Position numbers and translations under genes: made by a program. DNA of 64,000 nucleotides, from NCBI GenBank assembly GCA_029865265.1, contig JAOUHG010000013.1, forward strand, positions 29,534-93,533, given 5' to 3'. Below, piece by piece: positions 38,442-48,361 of this stretch. This stretch comes from Candidatus Krumholzibacteriia bacterium (GTDB lineage Bacteria; Krumholzibacteriota; Krumholzibacteriia; WVZY01; JAKEHA01). The notes under the pieces were generated by a model, which worked only from the letters and a program-made list of their open reading frames with translations, was not told the origin of the DNA and made no database searches. Every line of letters starts with the position of its first letter. Within the stretch, counting starts at the first letter, position 1.

Positions 38442-38476
38442 AAGAGAGGAGCCGAAAGGCTCCTCTCTTCTTTTTT
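38442..38476 (+). terminator. Rho-independent terminator
   Basis: AAGAGAGGAGCC (38442-38453) and GGCTCCTCTCTT (38458-38469) form a perfect 12-bp stem with a GAAA loop, followed by CTTTTTT. It closes the multicopper oxidase transcript; its A-rich 5' flank lets it also work for the opposing gene. Confidence 0.9.
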
Positions 38477-38520
38477 GTCTGTATGCCCCGGGGGACGAAC
38501 ACCCCCGGCGGGAAGCAGGC

Positions 38521-39489
38521 TTATTTCACGCCCTCGAGCACGTAGATGTCGCCGGTGTCGGTGTCGCGTGTGTAGATGACCTGCTTCGAGTCCGGCGACC
38601 AGCCGCCGTTGTGCACGTGCCATTCGCCGCGGCCGTCGGTGAGGGCGTGCGGTGGCCCGGCCGGGCGCGGCAGTCCGCCAGCACCGGTGGGCGGCGAGAG
38701 TGGCAGCAGGACCAGGTTCATGTTGGAGTGGGATTGGGCGGTGCAGTAGTCCACGCCGCTGCCATCCGGTGCCACCCGGAACTCGGTGAACGGCGCACTG
38801 AGGAGCAGCGATGACTCTCCGGTCTCGAGATTACCCACTCGCATCTCGGAACCCGGCCCCTCCGGGGAATAGACCACGTGGTTCGCGTCGCGGTACCAGT
38901 CGAACGCCTTGACGTGGTCCAGCACCTTGCGGCTGGTCCCGTCCTTTGGATCCACCAGAAACAGCGCGTTGCCGCTCTCGGCGTTCGAGATGATACCGAT
39001 GGACGAGCCATCCGGTGCCCAGAGAGGTCCGTTGCCGGTGATGCGGTTGTTCCCCGGCATGCGCAGTGCGCCGCCGTCCGCCGCAACCACCCACAGCCGG
39101 TAGTCGCCATCCTGGTCGGAGGCAAACGCGATCTCGCGGCCATCCGGCGACCAGCAGGAGTTAAAGTCGCCGGCCGGGCGGTTGGTGAGCTGTCGCTCGG
39201 AGCCGGTCTGGCGGTCGATGACCCATATCTCGGCATTGCCGGTACGCGAGGACGAGTAGGCCACCCGCGTTCCGTCGGGCGATATCACGGGCCCGAAGTT
39301 GTCCTGGGTGTGGAACGTCAGGCGCTCCTGTTTTTCGCCATTGAGGTCCTGGAGATATAGATCCGTCTGGTGGCTCGACTTGTCGTAGAGAATGCGGCCA
39401 TCGCGTGCCACCACCGGCTGGGTGTTGTTCTCCAGCACCAGCACCTGCCGCTTGCGGCCGGAGCGTACGATAGCTGGCGACATAGTCAA
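38521..39489 (-). CDS. PD40 beta-propeller, C-terminal part of the frameshifted kinase gene
   Basis: This frame supplies TolB/WD40-like blades ([70 protein letters not shown]) without its own signal or ribosome-binding site; its first codons would be TTG or the ATG at 39483. It continues, one frame off, the propeller that begins in the upstream kinase ORF, so it is best read as the 3' part of the same gene. The combined product would be a kinase of ~820 residues. Confidence 0.75.
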   Translation of the reverse strand: MTMSPAIVRSGRKRQVLVLENNTQPVVARDGRILYDKSSHQTDLYLQDLNGEKQERLTFHTQDNFGPVISPDGTRVAYSSSRTGNAEIWVIDRQTGSERQLTNRPAGDFNSCWSPDGREIAFASDQDGDYRLWVVAADGGALRMPGNNRITGNGPLWAPDGSSIGIISNAESGNALFLVDPKDGTSRKVLDHVKAFDWYRDANHVVYSPEGPGSEMRVGNLETGESSLLLSAPFTEFRVAPDGSGVDYCTAQSHSNMNLVLLPLSPPTGAGGLPRPAGPPHALTDGRGEWHVHNGGWSPDSKQVIYTRDTDTGDIYVLEGVK

Positions 39490-40978
39490 ACGTGCTGGGC
39501 TTCGGCGTGGTCAACTGCGTCTCCTTGCGCGTGTCCAGTTCGAGCACCCAGACGCTCATGACCCCGGATTCGTCCTCGCGCGCGAAGAGCAGCCGGCGCG
39601 CGTCGGGCGACCACGGGTTCGTCCCCATGGTTCCGTACAGGCTCGTCGAGAACGTCGTTCCCCCGGTGTCCACCAGCTTCTGCACCTGGCCGCCGAGCGG
39701 CGGCACCAGGTAGACGCCGGTCTTGCCGCCGCGGTTGGAGGCAAAGGCCACCCAGCGGTTGTCCGGCGACCAGCGCGGGATGATGTCGTCGGCATCGCTC
39801 TTGACGAGCGTAATGGGATCGCCCCCCGCCGCCGCCACCACGAAGATGTCGGTGGGTCCCGACTGCGAGTGGCTGTACGCAAAGAAACCGCCGTCGGGCG
39901 ACCAGCTGCCCGCCACCTCGACACCCACCGACCCGGTCATGGGCCGGGTGGTGACATTGAGCGCGAGATCGGGTGCGGGTTTGCGCACAAACAGGAAGTA
40001 CGACGCCACCAACGCGACCACCGCAACGCCCGCCGCCACCGGAGCCCACGGCTTGCGGCGCCCGGGCGGATCAAGGTTCAGCGAACTGCGCGACATCGAT
40101 GCGCTGACGGACTGTTCGATGTCACCCGATTCCACTTCCTTCTGGAGTCCCTCCAGCTCGTTGCACACGTCGCGCGCGGTCTGGAAGCGCTTCTCCGGGT
40201 TCTTCTCCAGGCAGCGGTTGATCACGCGCCCGAGGTGGCGCGGCAGGTTCTCGCGCAGCTCGGTCACCGAGGCCGGCTTCTCCTTGAGGATGGAGGACAC
40301 GGTGGAGATTGGCGTGTCGCCCTTGAAGGGGCGCATGCCGGTGGCCATCTCGTAGAGCACCACGCCCAGCGAGAAGATGTCGGAACGGTGGTCGAGCGCC
40401 TTGGCCTCGGCCTGCTCGGGCGACATGTAGTTGACGGTGCCGATGATCTTCCCCTCCGCGGTGACGTCGCCGGCGCCCACGGTGGTCTCGCCGCTCGCGC
40501 CGGGCGCGGCCATCAGCTTCGCCAGCCCGAAGTCGAGCACGCGCAGGCGACCCTCCTGGTCCATCATGATGTTGGACGGCTTGAGGTCGCGGTGGGTGAT
40601 GCCCTTGGCGTGCGCGGCGCGCAGCGCGTCGGAGAGCGGAATGGCGATCTCGAAGAACCTGTCCAGCGTCATGCCGCCGGGCTGGATCAGCTCAGCCAGC
40701 GTTTTGCCCTCCACCAGTTCCATGACGATGCAACTGCGGCCGTCGACGGCCTCCACCGCGTGAATGGTGACGATGTTGGGGTGCTGCAGCGCGGCCACGG
40801 ATCTGGCCTCACGTTCGAAACGCGCGATGCGCTCGGGGTCGGAGGCCATGTCCTCGGGGAGGAACTTGATGGCGACGTCGCGTTCCAGCTTCGTGTCGCG
40901 GGCTCGGTAGACCTCGCCCATGCCCCCCTTGCCGATCTTCGCCGTAATCTGATAGTGGCCGAACGTCTTACCGAGCAT
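39161..40978 (-). CDS. Ser/Thr protein kinase with C-terminal propeller (5' part; probable frameshift)
   Basis: Kinase domain in residues ~10-270: [57 protein letters not shown] transmembrane segment follows at ~315-335 ([18 protein letters not shown]), then extracytoplasmic PD40 blades ([36 protein letters not shown]). Around 39490 the reading leaves the propeller (after STFDYV) and runs ~110 unrelated residues to a stop at 39161. The correct continuation is the frame 38521-39489. I chose ATG 40978 by analogy with the kinase at 203; 41023 is the furthest upstream start. Confidence 0.85.
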   Translation of the reverse strand: MLGKTFGHYQITAKIGKGGMGEVYRARDTKLERDVAIKFLPEDMASDPERIARFEREARSVAALQHPNIVTIHAVEAVDGRSCIVMELVEGKTLAELIQPGGMTLDRFFEIAIPLSDALRAAHAKGITHRDLKPSNIMMDQEGRLRVLDFGLAKLMAAPGASGETTVGAGDVTAEGKIIGTVNYMSPEQAEAKALDHRSDIFSLGVVLYEMATGMRPFKGDTPISTVSSILKEKPASVTELRENLPRHLGRVINRCLEKNPEKRFQTARDVCNELEGLQKEVESGDIEQSVSASMSRSSLNLDPPGRRKPWAPVAAGVAVVALVASYFLFVRKPAPDLALNVTTRPMTGSVGVEVAGSWSPDGGFFAYSHSQSGPTDIFVVAAAGGDPITLVKSDADDIIPRWSPDNRWVAFASNRGGKTGVYLVPPLGGQVQKLVDTGGTTFSTSLYGTMGTNPWSPDARRLLFAREDESGVMSVWVLELDTRKETQLTTPKPSTFDYVASYRTLRPQAAGAGAGEQHPAGGGTRWPHSLRQVEPPDGSISPGPQWRKTGAPDVPHPGQLRARDIARRNAGGLLVLAYRQCRDMGHRPPDRLRATAHQPPGRRL

Positions 40979-41106
40979 GAGCGAAACCCCGGACCTTTCG
41001 GTACGCATGGTAAACATTTGCATGGCGGCGGATTGGCGCCCGTGCGGGCGCAGGGGGGGCCATGATACAGGCAGACAGGCGCCAGCTCAATGCCGGATGC
41101 GGGCGG

Positions 41107-43707
41107 CTACTTGAGGAGGTTCAGCTTGATGGTGGCGGATTCGGAGGGCGTCGTCGCCCTGAGGATGTAGATGCCGCTCGCCACCGGCGTGCCTGCGCCG
41201 TTGCGGCCGTCCCAGGTCATCACACGCGTGGCGGCGTGGAGGGGCGCATTCCACAACAGACGCACCCGGCGCCCGGTAACGTCGTAGACGGCCACGCGGA
41301 CCGGCACCGCGGGGTCGGCATCGACGCGCAACGAGGTGGCGGGGTTGAACGGATTGGGGTGGGCGCGCAACTGGAGGCCTCCCGCAACCGGCGGGGTGCC
41401 ACCCACGGCGGTGGCGCCGCCGCGAATCACGTCCTCCCCGTCCTCGACGAAGCCCAGTTCCTGGTCGCGATACATGAGCCGCGTGATGCCACGGTTGCGA
41501 ATCCGGAAGTCGGCGTCGTAGCGATCGATGTAGAGCGTGGGCCCGGACAGCTCGCAGGTCATGGTTCCGTTGTTCACGGTCACGTGAGTCGTCCCGGAGA
41601 CGGACAGGTGGCTCCCGCCCGCCACCAGGTAGCCGAGCAGTCCGCCGTATTCCTCGCGCACGAAGGTCAGCAGCGCGTCGGTCTCGATGTGCCCGTGGGT
41701 TGCGGCCACGCCCGTGTTGTTGCGCACGACGTGATCCACCACCCCGTTGCGCCAGTCCAGAACCAGGGCGTATCCCCACGGATAGTCGTAACGGACCGTC
41801 TGCGGACCCAGTTCGCCGATATAATGGGGCAGCAGCAGGAACGCGAACGACGGCTCCACCGCATCGCACGCCACCTTGATCAGGGTGGCATCCGGTTCGT
41901 CGGTGAGGTTGTCGAACGGTTCGGTGGCAACCGACACCGACTCGAAGGCGGGGTTGAGCAGGTGAAGATCCATGGCGCCGGTCGTCCCGGTGATGGTCAT
42001 GGGATTCACCGTCACATCGACGGCATTGGTAGCAAGCGTGTGTAGACGCCACTCGTAGTTGTGCACCGCGCCATCCTTGCGGATGTCGTCCATGACCACG
42101 AAGTAGGGCGACGCGGAGGGTCCGTGCACGGTGAGCACGCGCCGATAGGCGAAGTCCACCGGGTTCGCCCCCTGGTATCCCCACGACCAGTCGGTTCCGT
42201 CGTAGGGACGATTGGGGGCGTTGAATTCGCTGTACGTGGTGTACGCCTTGGTGGCGTCGCCCACCACGTAATCCGCGATGCCACCCAGCAGGTACTCGGC
42301 CATGCGGCCGTCGGTACCCACCGACCCGCCGGCGTTGTGCTGACCCTTGCCATCGATGAACACCATGTTGTGCGCTTCGCTATGTTTGCTCTTCGCGCCC
42401 GCGCCGTGATCGATGACGAAGCGCTCGCCGTAGCCATAGAGCGCAAACTGGTTCTGATCCTCCTGCGCATGCCCGCCCTGAAACTTCCCGGAGTAAAAAT
42501 TGAACATCACGTCGTCGGAACTGGCTCCCTGCTGCCAGCCGGTGCGGTAGTGGTACAGGCCGCGCCCCACCCAGATCCGGTGATTGGGCAGAATGTCCCC
42601 CGGCGCAATCGGCGTCACCGTCCGGTGCCACAACACGGTGGCCGACTTGTCCGCCTCCCGGCCCAGGTCCACCCCGTAGATCCCGGCGGCGTGCTCCCAT
42701 ATCCATGCGGACAACCCGCTGCCCCACTGATTGATGGCCCAGTCGAAGTACATCGTGCTGCGCGCGAAGGGGATGCCGGTGACCACGGTATCGTTGAGGT
42801 TGTGCGAGCGCGCGCCACCCTCCGGTAGCAGTTCGTAGGCGAGCCACTGCTCAACCGCGCGCAGGCGCGGATGGTGCGAGTAATCCAGCCCATCGAAGCG
42901 CTTGCGCGCATCGAAATAGACGATGAGATTCTTCAGCGCCCACAGCCCGTACAGATCGCCCTCGTTGTACGACCCGCCCTCGTCGAAGATGTGCAGCAGC
43001 AGACCATCCACGATGCGGTCCGCCATCGCCATGGCGTCGTTGACCACGTAGTCTTCGGTTTCGCCCTGCAGCGCGATCGCCGCCAGCCCCAGCGCGGCGC
43101 CAAACATGGCGCTGTGGTTCGCCAGATACGGCTGCCGCTCGAACTGCTTGTAGCCGGGGTTCCATATCATCTTCTGGATGTAGCGCACCATCTCGTCGCG
43201 CACGAGTCCCCGTTCCGCCTCCGTCGCCGTTTCGAAGTACTTGTCGTAGCCAAGCGCCAGCGTGCGCAGGCGCATGCCGGAGTATGCCTCGTCGAAGTCG
43301 GGTTCCCAGTTGTTCGCCACGTACAGCGTGATGGCCTTGCCCAGGTCGCGGGCGAACGTGTCCGGTGGCGACTCGATCCGGTGCACCAGTGCGAGTTGCA
43401 TGATGATGCCGTCGGCGTAGTACATGCCGAGGATCTCGCCGACGGTCTCAGTCGGGTACACGTTCTGGACGAGATTGCGGATGAAGGCGTAGGCCTCGTC
43501 GTCGCGCCCGCCGTCGGTGACCTTGGCGCGCAGGGCGGGGACATCGTCACTCGAGAAGAGCAGCCGCGGGTGGTGGGTGGCGTAGAGCTGGTCGGTAATG
43601 GTGGGCTGGGCGAGCGCGGGCATCGCGGTCGGCACCACCACAACGGCAAGCAAGATGAAGATGCGCAGGTTGCGAATCAAGCCTTCGGACCACGGGTGCG
43701 GGTTCAC
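41107..43707 (-). CDS. Secreted heparinase II/III-like polysaccharide lyase
   Basis: ~866 residues. The signal peptide (RIFILLAVVVVPTAMPALAQ) lies downstream of several possible non-ATG starts: GTG 43707 chosen, TTG 43746 possible. An N-terminal alpha-toroid (ANHSAMFGAALGLAAIAL, NEGDLYGLWALKNLIVYF) precedes a beta-sandwich domain with the catalytic-type segment GGHAQEDQNQFALYGYGERF..DHGAG. This fits heparinase II/III-family (GAG or alginate) lyases. Its C-terminus carries the FlgD-like tail (AHPNPFNPATSLRV ... LNLLK). The exact substrate is unknown. Confidence 0.82.
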   Translation of the reverse strand: MNPHPWSEGLIRNLRIFILLAVVVVPTAMPALAQPTITDQLYATHHPRLLFSSDDVPALRAKVTDGGRDDEAYAFIRNLVQNVYPTETVGEILGMYYADGIIMQLALVHRIESPPDTFARDLGKAITLYVANNWEPDFDEAYSGMRLRTLALGYDKYFETATEAERGLVRDEMVRYIQKMIWNPGYKQFERQPYLANHSAMFGAALGLAAIALQGETEDYVVNDAMAMADRIVDGLLLHIFDEGGSYNEGDLYGLWALKNLIVYFDARKRFDGLDYSHHPRLRAVEQWLAYELLPEGGARSHNLNDTVVTGIPFARSTMYFDWAINQWGSGLSAWIWEHAAGIYGVDLGREADKSATVLWHRTVTPIAPGDILPNHRIWVGRGLYHYRTGWQQGASSDDVMFNFYSGKFQGGHAQEDQNQFALYGYGERFVIDHGAGAKSKHSEAHNMVFIDGKGQHNAGGSVGTDGRMAEYLLGGIADYVVGDATKAYTTYSEFNAPNRPYDGTDWSWGYQGANPVDFAYRRVLTVHGPSASPYFVVMDDIRKDGAVHNYEWRLHTLATNAVDVTVNPMTITGTTGAMDLHLLNPAFESVSVATEPFDNLTDEPDATLIKVACDAVEPSFAFLLLPHYIGELGPQTVRYDYPWGYALVLDWRNGVVDHVVRNNTGVAATHGHIETDALLTFVREEYGGLLGYLVAGGSHLSVSGTTHVTVNNGTMTCELSGPTLYIDRYDADFRIRNRGITRLMYRDQELGFVEDGEDVIRGGATAVGGTPPVAGGLQLRAHPNPFNPATSLRVDADPAVPVRVAVYDVTGRRVRLLWNAPLHAATRVMTWDGRNGAGTPVASGIYILRATTPSESATIKLNLLK

Positions 43708-43921
43708 TGCGGTGGGTGGCGCTAAACCGTTTGATGATACCAGCAAAGCGCGAATGTCTCAATCCCGCAGGTTGTGGCCGGGAAATTGTCCCCGTGCGCC
43801 CGCAACCCCGGGGAATCGCACGTAATAGCACTCATGGGTTGGACTTACGGCCGGAAGCCGGCGCAACCCCACAGGGGGCCTGCGCTTACCCGGGTCCAGG
43901 GACATTTTCCCGGCCACAACC

Positions 43922-43941
43922 TATGATGCACGTGCATCATA
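43922..43941. promoter_or_regulatory. 20-bp perfect palindrome
   Basis: TATGATGCACGTGCATCATA is perfectly self-complementary and ends 40 bp before the ATG of the radical SAM gene. A partial ATGCATCGTG copy follows. This size and symmetry suit an operator for a dimeric repressor; the cognate regulator is not identified in the window. Confidence 0.7.
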
Positions 43942-43981
43942 TGCATCGTGGGGCCAAACGAGCTAACATACTGGCAGTCAA

Positions 43982-44935
43982 ATGATTGCGTTCGGACCCA
44001 TACCCTCGCGACGGCTCGGGCAGAGCCTGGGCGTCAATCACCTGGCCTGGAAGGCGTGCAGCTACTCGTGCACCTACTGCCAGGTGGGAACGTCGCATCT
44101 GCGCGCCGCCCGCCGCCGCTTCCTCGCCCCCACCCAGGTGGTCGACGCGGTCGTGCGCCGGGTGGACGCCTGTATCGCCGCCGGGGAGCGCATCGACTAC
44201 ATCTCGTTTGTGCCCGACGGCGAGCCCACTCTGGATGCCAACCTGGGCACCTGCATCCGCGCGCTCCTGCCGCTGGGAATCCCCGTCGCCGTCATCACCA
44301 ACGGGTCGCTCCTGTGGATGCCGGAGGTGCGCGAGGACCTCGCCGCGGCCTGTATCGTGTCGGTCAAGATGGACACGACGCGCGCGGACACCTGGCACCG
44401 CCTCAACCGCGCCCACGGCGCGCTCGACCTGGATCGTGTGCTGGAGGGCTGCCGCTTGTTCGCCCGCGAGTTCGAGGGTGAGTTGGTGAGCGACACCATG
44501 CTGGTGGACGGGGTCAACGACGACGAGCCAAACGTCACCGGCGTGGCCAACTTCCTGGCCGAGATTGCGCCGTCGCGGTCCTTCGTCGGTGTTCCCACGC
44601 GACCGCCAGCGAGCACGGGGGTTTCCCCCGCGAGCGACGCGGCACTGGAGCGCGCGGGTGTCATCATGAAAGAGCGGTTGAAGAACGTGGTGGTTCTACC
44701 CACGAAGGAGATGGGAAGGTTCATCCGCGCGGGCGATCCGGTGGAGGACCTGCTGGGAATTCTGGCGGTGCATCCAATGCGCGAGGCGGCGGCGCGCGCC
44801 TACCTGGCGGATGCCGGCACCGACCCGGCACTCATCGACCAGCTCCTGCTCGACGGGCGCGTGGGCCGCAGGCAGTACCAGGGCGAAGTCTTCTTCGTGC
44901 GCGGCGACGGAAAATCGACGGCTCCGGCACCGTGA
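43982..44935 (+). CDS. Radical SAM protein (COG0731-like)
   Basis: 317 residues; CSYSCTYC (Cys26, 30, 33) is the 4Fe-4S/SAM motif close to the N-terminus. FGPIPSRRLGQSLGVNHL before it and ISFVPDGEPTLDANLG, VAVITNGSLLW and VSVKMDTT afterwards are typical of the COG0731/wyosine-synthesis-like radical SAM group, often of unknown substrate in bacteria. No strong ribosome-binding site precedes the ATG. The upstream palindrome suggests specific repression. It is convergent with the LamG gene, with 4 bp between stops. Confidence 0.88.
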   Translation: MIAFGPIPSRRLGQSLGVNHLAWKACSYSCTYCQVGTSHLRAARRRFLAPTQVVDAVVRRVDACIAAGERIDYISFVPDGEPTLDANLGTCIRALLPLGIPVAVITNGSLLWMPEVREDLAAACIVSVKMDTTRADTWHRLNRAHGALDLDRVLEGCRLFAREFEGELVSDTMLVDGVNDDEPNVTGVANFLAEIAPSRSFVGVPTRPPASTGVSPASDAALERAGVIMKERLKNVVVLPTKEMGRFIRAGDPVEDLLGILAVHPMREAAARAYLADAGTDPALIDQLLLDGRVGRRQYQGEVFFVRGDGKSTAPAP

Positions 44936-44939
44936 CGGC

Positions 44940-45133
44940 CTAGCGGTATAGCGCCTTCACGCGCCCCCACGTGCTCTGCGCGGTGGCAGGTTGCCCGTCG
45001 CACGCCAGCGATGTCATGCCCACGCCGGGGATTTCCGCGAAATCGGGCCAGCGCACCGCAACCGGGTCGACGTTGCCGCCGTTGCCCGCGTTGTTGTACG
45101 CATATCCGCGCACACGCAACGCCCGCGGCCCGT
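44940..45133 (-). pseudogene. Out-of-frame C-terminal tail of the LamG protein
   Basis: In the frame ending at 44940 the sequence reads RALRVRGYAYNNAGNGG ... DFAEIPGVGMTSLACDGQ ... STWGRVKALYR, a sensible secreted-protein C-terminus. It is unreachable without a one-base shift near 45121-45133 from the LamG frame, whose own reading there becomes Thr/Arg-rich nonsense. WGRVKALYR-type endings look like an alternative sorting tail. Confidence 0.6.
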
Positions 45134-45844
45134 ATCGCCGACCCCGGTGGACCCGCACGAGCACAGCTCGGCCACGTCGTCGTCGGTCAACGCGCGCGAG
45201 TAGATGCGCACGTCGTCTATCTTGCCGTTGAAGATCTCGAGAATGCCGGGAATATCGCCGCCGATGGTGAGGTCCTGCGGCCCCGGGGTGATGGTGAGGG
45301 GCGCGGCGAGCGAATCCACCCGCACGCCATCCAGGTACAGCCGCACGTGGTCACCGTCGAACACCGACGCCACGTGGTGCCACTCGTCCGCCGCCGGATA
45401 TTCGTCGCCGTAGAAGTTGAACCAGTCGTTGTAGCTGGAACCGAAGGTGCCATCCGGTGTGGCGATCAATCGGTACATGAACGCGTTCGGCGCGCTGGCG
45501 CTCTTCATAGTCACCGGACCGAAGGCCTGCCCCACCAGGCTGGGGCCGTAGGGCATCACCCACGCCGCCTGCGTCACCGCGGTGTCCGGCGAGGAGAGGC
45601 TCGTCGAGTTCGCAACGAAAATGTACGAGTTGGTGCCGTTGAACTCGTAGGCGCCATCCGGGGTCCCGAAGCGGTCGATGGTTGGCACCACGCCACCCAC
45701 CGGCGACCCGTGGTTGCCAACGCCGCTCGCGTCCAGCATGTCGAGGTTGAACGGGTACCACGCCACCAGACCCGTGGTAACGCCGGCGCGAACGGACGAT
45801 GGGTTGAACAAGAGGAGTACGAACAGAATGGATGCGTAGCGCAT
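45014..45844 (-). CDS. Secreted LamG-domain protein (frameshifted near its C-terminus)
   Basis: 276 residues as it stands; signal peptide MRYASILFVLLLFNPSSVRA with GGGAG ahead of the ATG. Residues ~20-215 form a LamG/concanavalin-type jelly roll (GLVAWYPFNLDMLDASG, AYEFNGTNSYIFV, WHHVASVFDGDHVRLYLDGV, GKIDDVRIYSRALTDDDV), generally carbohydrate-binding. After ...GVGDTG the frame degenerates; the true ending is in another frame to 44940. Divergent from isocitrate lyase. Confidence 0.8.
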   Translation of the reverse strand: MRYASILFVLLLFNPSSVRAGVTTGLVAWYPFNLDMLDASGVGNHGSPVGGVVPTIDRFGTPDGAYEFNGTNSYIFVANSTSLSSPDTAVTQAAWVMPYGPSLVGQAFGPVTMKSASAPNAFMYRLIATPDGTFGSSYNDWFNFYGDEYPAADEWHHVASVFDGDHVRLYLDGVRVDSLAAPLTITPGPQDLTIGGDIPGILEIFNGKIDDVRIYSRALTDDDVAELCSCGSTGVGDTGRGRCVCADMRTTTRATAATSTRLRCAGPISRKSPAWA

Positions 45845-46011
45845 GGCTGGTTCTCCCTTCCCGCGCGGGCGGACGGCCAAAAAAGGGGGTTCGGTCCAGC
45901 GGATTCAAGCCACCGGGATCAGTGGCATTGAAACACAGGCCACGGTTGGTTGCCGGCAGCAAGTATGGTACGCTTGACGTCTGACCCGATGCCCCGTACC
46001 CAAAAAGAAAG

Positions 46012-48285
46012 ATGCCGAGCATGACCCCGTTTGAGAAACAGGTTGCCGCCGCACGCGCGTGGTTCGACAGCCCGCGCTTCCAGGGAATCGTCCGCCTGTA
46101 CTCGCCGCGCGAGGTGGCCGAACAGCAGGGGACGATCGACAACGACTACAGCGTCGCCCGTGTGGCGGCCGAACAGTTCTACACACGGCTGCGCGAGCTC
46201 TCCGCGCAGAAGAAGTCCATTACCACCTTCGGCCCCTACTCCCCCGGCCAGGCCGTCACCATGAAGCGGCTGGGCATCGAGGGCATCTACCTGGGCGGCT
46301 GGGCCACCTCCGCCAAGGGTTCCCTCGCCGAGGATCCCGGCGCGGATCTCGCCAGCTATCCGCTGAGCCAGGTGCCGGACGAAGCGGCCCCCATCGTGCG
46401 CGCGCTGCTCACCGCGGACAAGAACCAGCATTTCCTGCGCGCGCGCATGAGCGAGGCGCAGCGCGCCGCAACCCCGCAGCACGACTTCCGCCCCTTCATC
46501 ATCGCCGACGCCGACACCGGCCACGGCGGGGATGCGCACGTGCGCAATCTCATCCGCCGCTTCGTCGAGGTGGGTGTCACCGGCTACCACATCGAAGACC
46601 AGAAGGCCGGTGTCAAGAAGTGCGGCCACCAGGGCGGCAAGGTGCTGGTGAGCCAGGACGAGCAGAACAAGCGGCTCAACGCGGCCCGCTTCCAGCTGGA
46701 TATCATGCGCGTGGCGGGCATCATCGTGGCGCGCACCGACGCCGAGTCGGCCACCTTCATCGAGAGTTCGGCCGACGAACGCGATCAGCCCTTCATCCTG
46801 GGCGCCACCAGCGTCGAACTTCCCCGCTACAAGGTGGGCTACCTGGCCATTTTGCGCATGCTCCACGAGCTGGGCGTGAAGGCGGTGCTGGGTCATCTGC
46901 TCTACTCGATTTCGGACCACGAGTACGCCGGCGCATCCGCGTGGCTGGAGCGCAACGGCATCACGGAGTTGATCACGGCGGGTGCGGCAACGGCTGGCGA
47001 GGACACCAGCATCGACCGCCTGCTCGACCCCATCGTCACCCGCTACCTCGAGGTGTGGCAGGCCGAGGCGGGGCTCAAGACCTACGCGCGCGCGGTGGCC
47101 GACGTGATGGAGTTCCGCATGGGTGAAGGGGAGAAGTACGACATGACGGTGGAGGCGTGGCTCGCCTTCGCGGGGCATGCCTCGTTCTACGATGCCGCCG
47201 ACCGCGCCGAGGCCATGGGCATCCGCATCGTGTGGGACTACGAGTACCCGCGCACCCCCGACGGCTACTACCAGTTGAACTCGGGCATCGACTACGCCAT
47301 CGCCAAGTCTCTGGCCGCGGCACCCTTTGCGGACATCCTGTGGATGGAGACCAAGACCGCCAACCTGGACGACGCGCGCAAGTACGCGGCGGCCATCCAC
47401 GCCGAGTACCCTGGCAAGATGCTGGCCTACAACCTCTCCCCCTCGTTCAACTGGGACACCACCGGCATGAGCGACGATGAGATGAAACGCTTCCCCGAAG
47501 AACTGGGCAAGCTGGGGTTCGTGTTCAACTTCATCACCTACGGCGGCCACCAGATCGACGGCCTCGCCGCGGAGGATTTCGCCACCGCCCTGCAGCAGGA
47601 CGGCATGCTGGCGCTCGCACGGCTGCAGCGCCGCTTCCGGCTGCTCGAGTCGCCCTACCGCACGCCGCAGACGCTGGTGGGCGGGCCGCGCCTGGACGGC
47701 GCGCTCATGGCGTCATCGGGCCGCTCCGCCACCACCAAGGCGATGGGCCGGGGCTCCACCCAGTTCCAGCACCTGGTGCAGACCGAGGTGCCGCGCAAGC
47801 TGCTCGACGAGTGGCTGGAGATGTGGCGGGCGCACTACCGGTTGCCGGGACCGCTGCACGTGGAGCTGCGGCCGCACACCGCCGGCTCGGAACTTCTGGA
47901 ACTGAAGGTGGTCAAGGACGGCGGCGAAACGACGGCCAACATCATCTTTGCCAACATCCACGACCGCCGCAACCACAGCTTCCTCTCGGTGCGTAACCAG
48001 AACACCTTCGACGAGGCGCTGCGCAAGAAGCGCCTGATGACGCTCATCCACCTGTTCCTCATCCACCGCTACAAGGCGACGTCGGTGCACTACGTGAGCC
48101 CCACCGACGACGTGCACTACCAGACCGGGCGCATGAAGCACCACGGCATCTTCTCCGAGATCCACATGGAAATCGGACAGATGATCGTCGCGTCGGTCAA
48201 CGCGGACCGCATCACGGAACTGCTGGAACCGGACCGGGTGGCGCTGCAGAAGCTCATCGACAAGACGGGCCCGCCGACGGTGTGA
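46012..48285 (+). CDS. aceA: Isocitrate lyase, long form
   Basis: 757 residues, the length of the long isocitrate lyases rather than the ~430-residue short form. Motifs: [32 protein letters not shown] with catalytic Cys204 in [26 protein letters not shown] and [12 protein letters not shown]. It splits isocitrate into glyoxylate and succinate (glyoxylate shunt), allowing growth on acetate or fatty acids. No malate synthase gene is in the window. ATG 46012 follows AAAGAAAG; an inner ATG three codons later is possible. Confidence 0.96.
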   Translation: MPSMTPFEKQVAAARAWFDSPRFQGIVRLYSPREVAEQQGTIDNDYSVARVAAEQFYTRLRELSAQKKSITTFGPYSPGQAVTMKRLGIEGIYLGGWATSAKGSLAEDPGADLASYPLSQVPDEAAPIVRALLTADKNQHFLRARMSEAQRAATPQHDFRPFIIADADTGHGGDAHVRNLIRRFVEVGVTGYHIEDQKAGVKKCGHQGGKVLVSQDEQNKRLNAARFQLDIMRVAGIIVARTDAESATFIESSADERDQPFILGATSVELPRYKVGYLAILRMLHELGVKAVLGHLLYSISDHEYAGASAWLERNGITELITAGAATAGEDTSIDRLLDPIVTRYLEVWQAEAGLKTYARAVADVMEFRMGEGEKYDMTVEAWLAFAGHASFYDAADRAEAMGIRIVWDYEYPRTPDGYYQLNSGIDYAIAKSLAAAPFADILWMETKTANLDDARKYAAAIHAEYPGKMLAYNLSPSFNWDTTGMSDDEMKRFPEELGKLGFVFNFITYGGHQIDGLAAEDFATALQQDGMLALARLQRRFRLLESPYRTPQTLVGGPRLDGALMASSGRSATTKAMGRGSTQFQHLVQTEVPRKLLDEWLEMWRAHYRLPGPLHVELRPHTAGSELLELKVVKDGGETTANIIFANIHDRRNHSFLSVRNQNTFDEALRKKRLMTLIHLFLIHRYKATSVHYVSPTDDVHYQTGRMKHHGIFSEIHMEIGQMIVASVNADRITELLEPDRVALQKLIDKTGPPTV

Positions 48286-48311
48286 TCCGGCCGGACACCC
48301 TCCCAGAAAGA

Positions 48312-48337
48312 GAGGGCACGGCCGCGGCCGTGCCCTC
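48312..48337. terminator. Bidirectional GC-rich hairpin
   Basis: GAGGGCACGGCCG and CGGCCGTGCCCTC abut as a perfect 26-bp inverted repeat between the convergent stops at 48285 and 48362. There is no loop-out or U-tract; the position favours a shared transcription end. Confidence 0.7.
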
Positions 48338-48361
48338 CTGAAGAGAAATCAACTGTCTCTG

